Part shown: positions 63,998 to 64,000 of the stretch, piece by piece
Layout: the number at the start of each line of letters is the position of its first letter
Numbering within the stretch: the stretch's first letter is position 1
From: Roseateles hydrophilus
Lineage (GTDB): Bacteria; Pseudomonadota; Gammaproteobacteria; Burkholderiales; Burkholderiaceae_C
DNA: 64,000 nt
NCBI RefSeq assembly: GCF_026712245.1
Contig: NZ_JAPPUY010000001.1
Span: 496,001 to 560,000 of the forward strand
Reading direction: 5' to 3'
Translations under genes and position numbers: made by a program
Notes under the pieces: model-generated
What the model was told of the DNA's origin: nothing
Databases searched by the model: none
What the model saw: only the letters and a program-made list of their open reading frames with translations

Positions 63998-64000
63998 ATG
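63998..64000 (+). CDS. Start codon of a further gene, cut by window edge
   Basis: The window ends exactly on an ATG preceded by GGAGA at a 5-nt spacing, 32 nt after the DsrE-like gene. It is probably the third gene of the same operon; its identity would tell what the lipoyl/DsrE pair does. Confidence 0.55.

Overview
The window reads as a chromosome segment of a high-GC betaproteobacterium, most likely Burkholderiales of the Rubrivivax/Roseateles/Leptothrix type. The evidence is dense GC-rich genes with strong codon bias, a phasin, a PEP-CTERM protein, a Burkholderiales-style sulfate assimilation operon with a DUF934 gene, and an aceE-aceF-lpdA operon whose E3 carries its own lipoyl domain. 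No prophage, IS element, integrase or CRISPR array is visible. No stretch longer than about 300 bases lacks a gene.

Layout. 1-5922 (minus): sulfate assimilation operon tauE/safE - siroheme sulfite reductase - DUF934 - cysH - cysD - cysN; five genes are joined by 4-nt ATGA/GTGA overlaps, and cysN runs off the left edge. 6006-11609: ybiB, an HD-GYP signalling protein, and ornithine cyclodeaminase divergent from an Lrp/AsnC regulator. 11660-19048: patatin lipoprotein, Lon-N protein, alpha/beta hydrolase, PEP-CTERM protein, phasin, HDAC-like deacetylase, a chemoreceptor and a periplasmic Cache protein. 19227-25783: thioesterase, 2-hydroxyacid dehydrogenase, unknown exported protein, RmuC, MFS transporter, Aer-like PAS chemoreceptor. 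25908-33889: M16 peptidase, VOC protein, Cys-rich protein, small membrane protein, DUF1697, M3 oligopeptidase, FolD. 33950-43590: a PAS sensor kinase/LuxR-type response regulator pair divergent from the pyruvate dehydrogenase operon. 43687-52534: secreted trypsin-like protease, unknown membrane protein, HDOD protein, a LapG/LapD pair, a TraB/GumN protein and a TonB-dependent receptor.

52730-64000 is the most striking block. ApbC (Fe-S carrier) is followed by a formate dehydrogenase operon whose catalytic subunit contains an in-frame TGA at 54593-54595. This is selenocysteine 196, not a frameshift: a SECIS hairpin with a bulged U lies immediately downstream. The same strand then carries the Fe-S and cytochrome b subunits, fdhE, selA, selB and, 7 nt after selB, the tRNA-Sec gene (selC). 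One locus of about 9 kb therefore holds a selenoenzyme, its maturation factor and the dedicated machinery to decode UGA, except selD, which is not in the window.

After selC come a long imperfect inverted repeat, a GcvH-like lipoyl carrier protein, a DsrE-like sulfur-carrier protein, and the start codon of another gene at the last three bases. That tail looks like the start of a lipoate/sulfur-carrier module, and its link to the selenocysteine locus is the main open question. Start codons were chosen from overlaps, ribosome binding sites and family length; several differ from the longest possible ORF and the alternatives are given.
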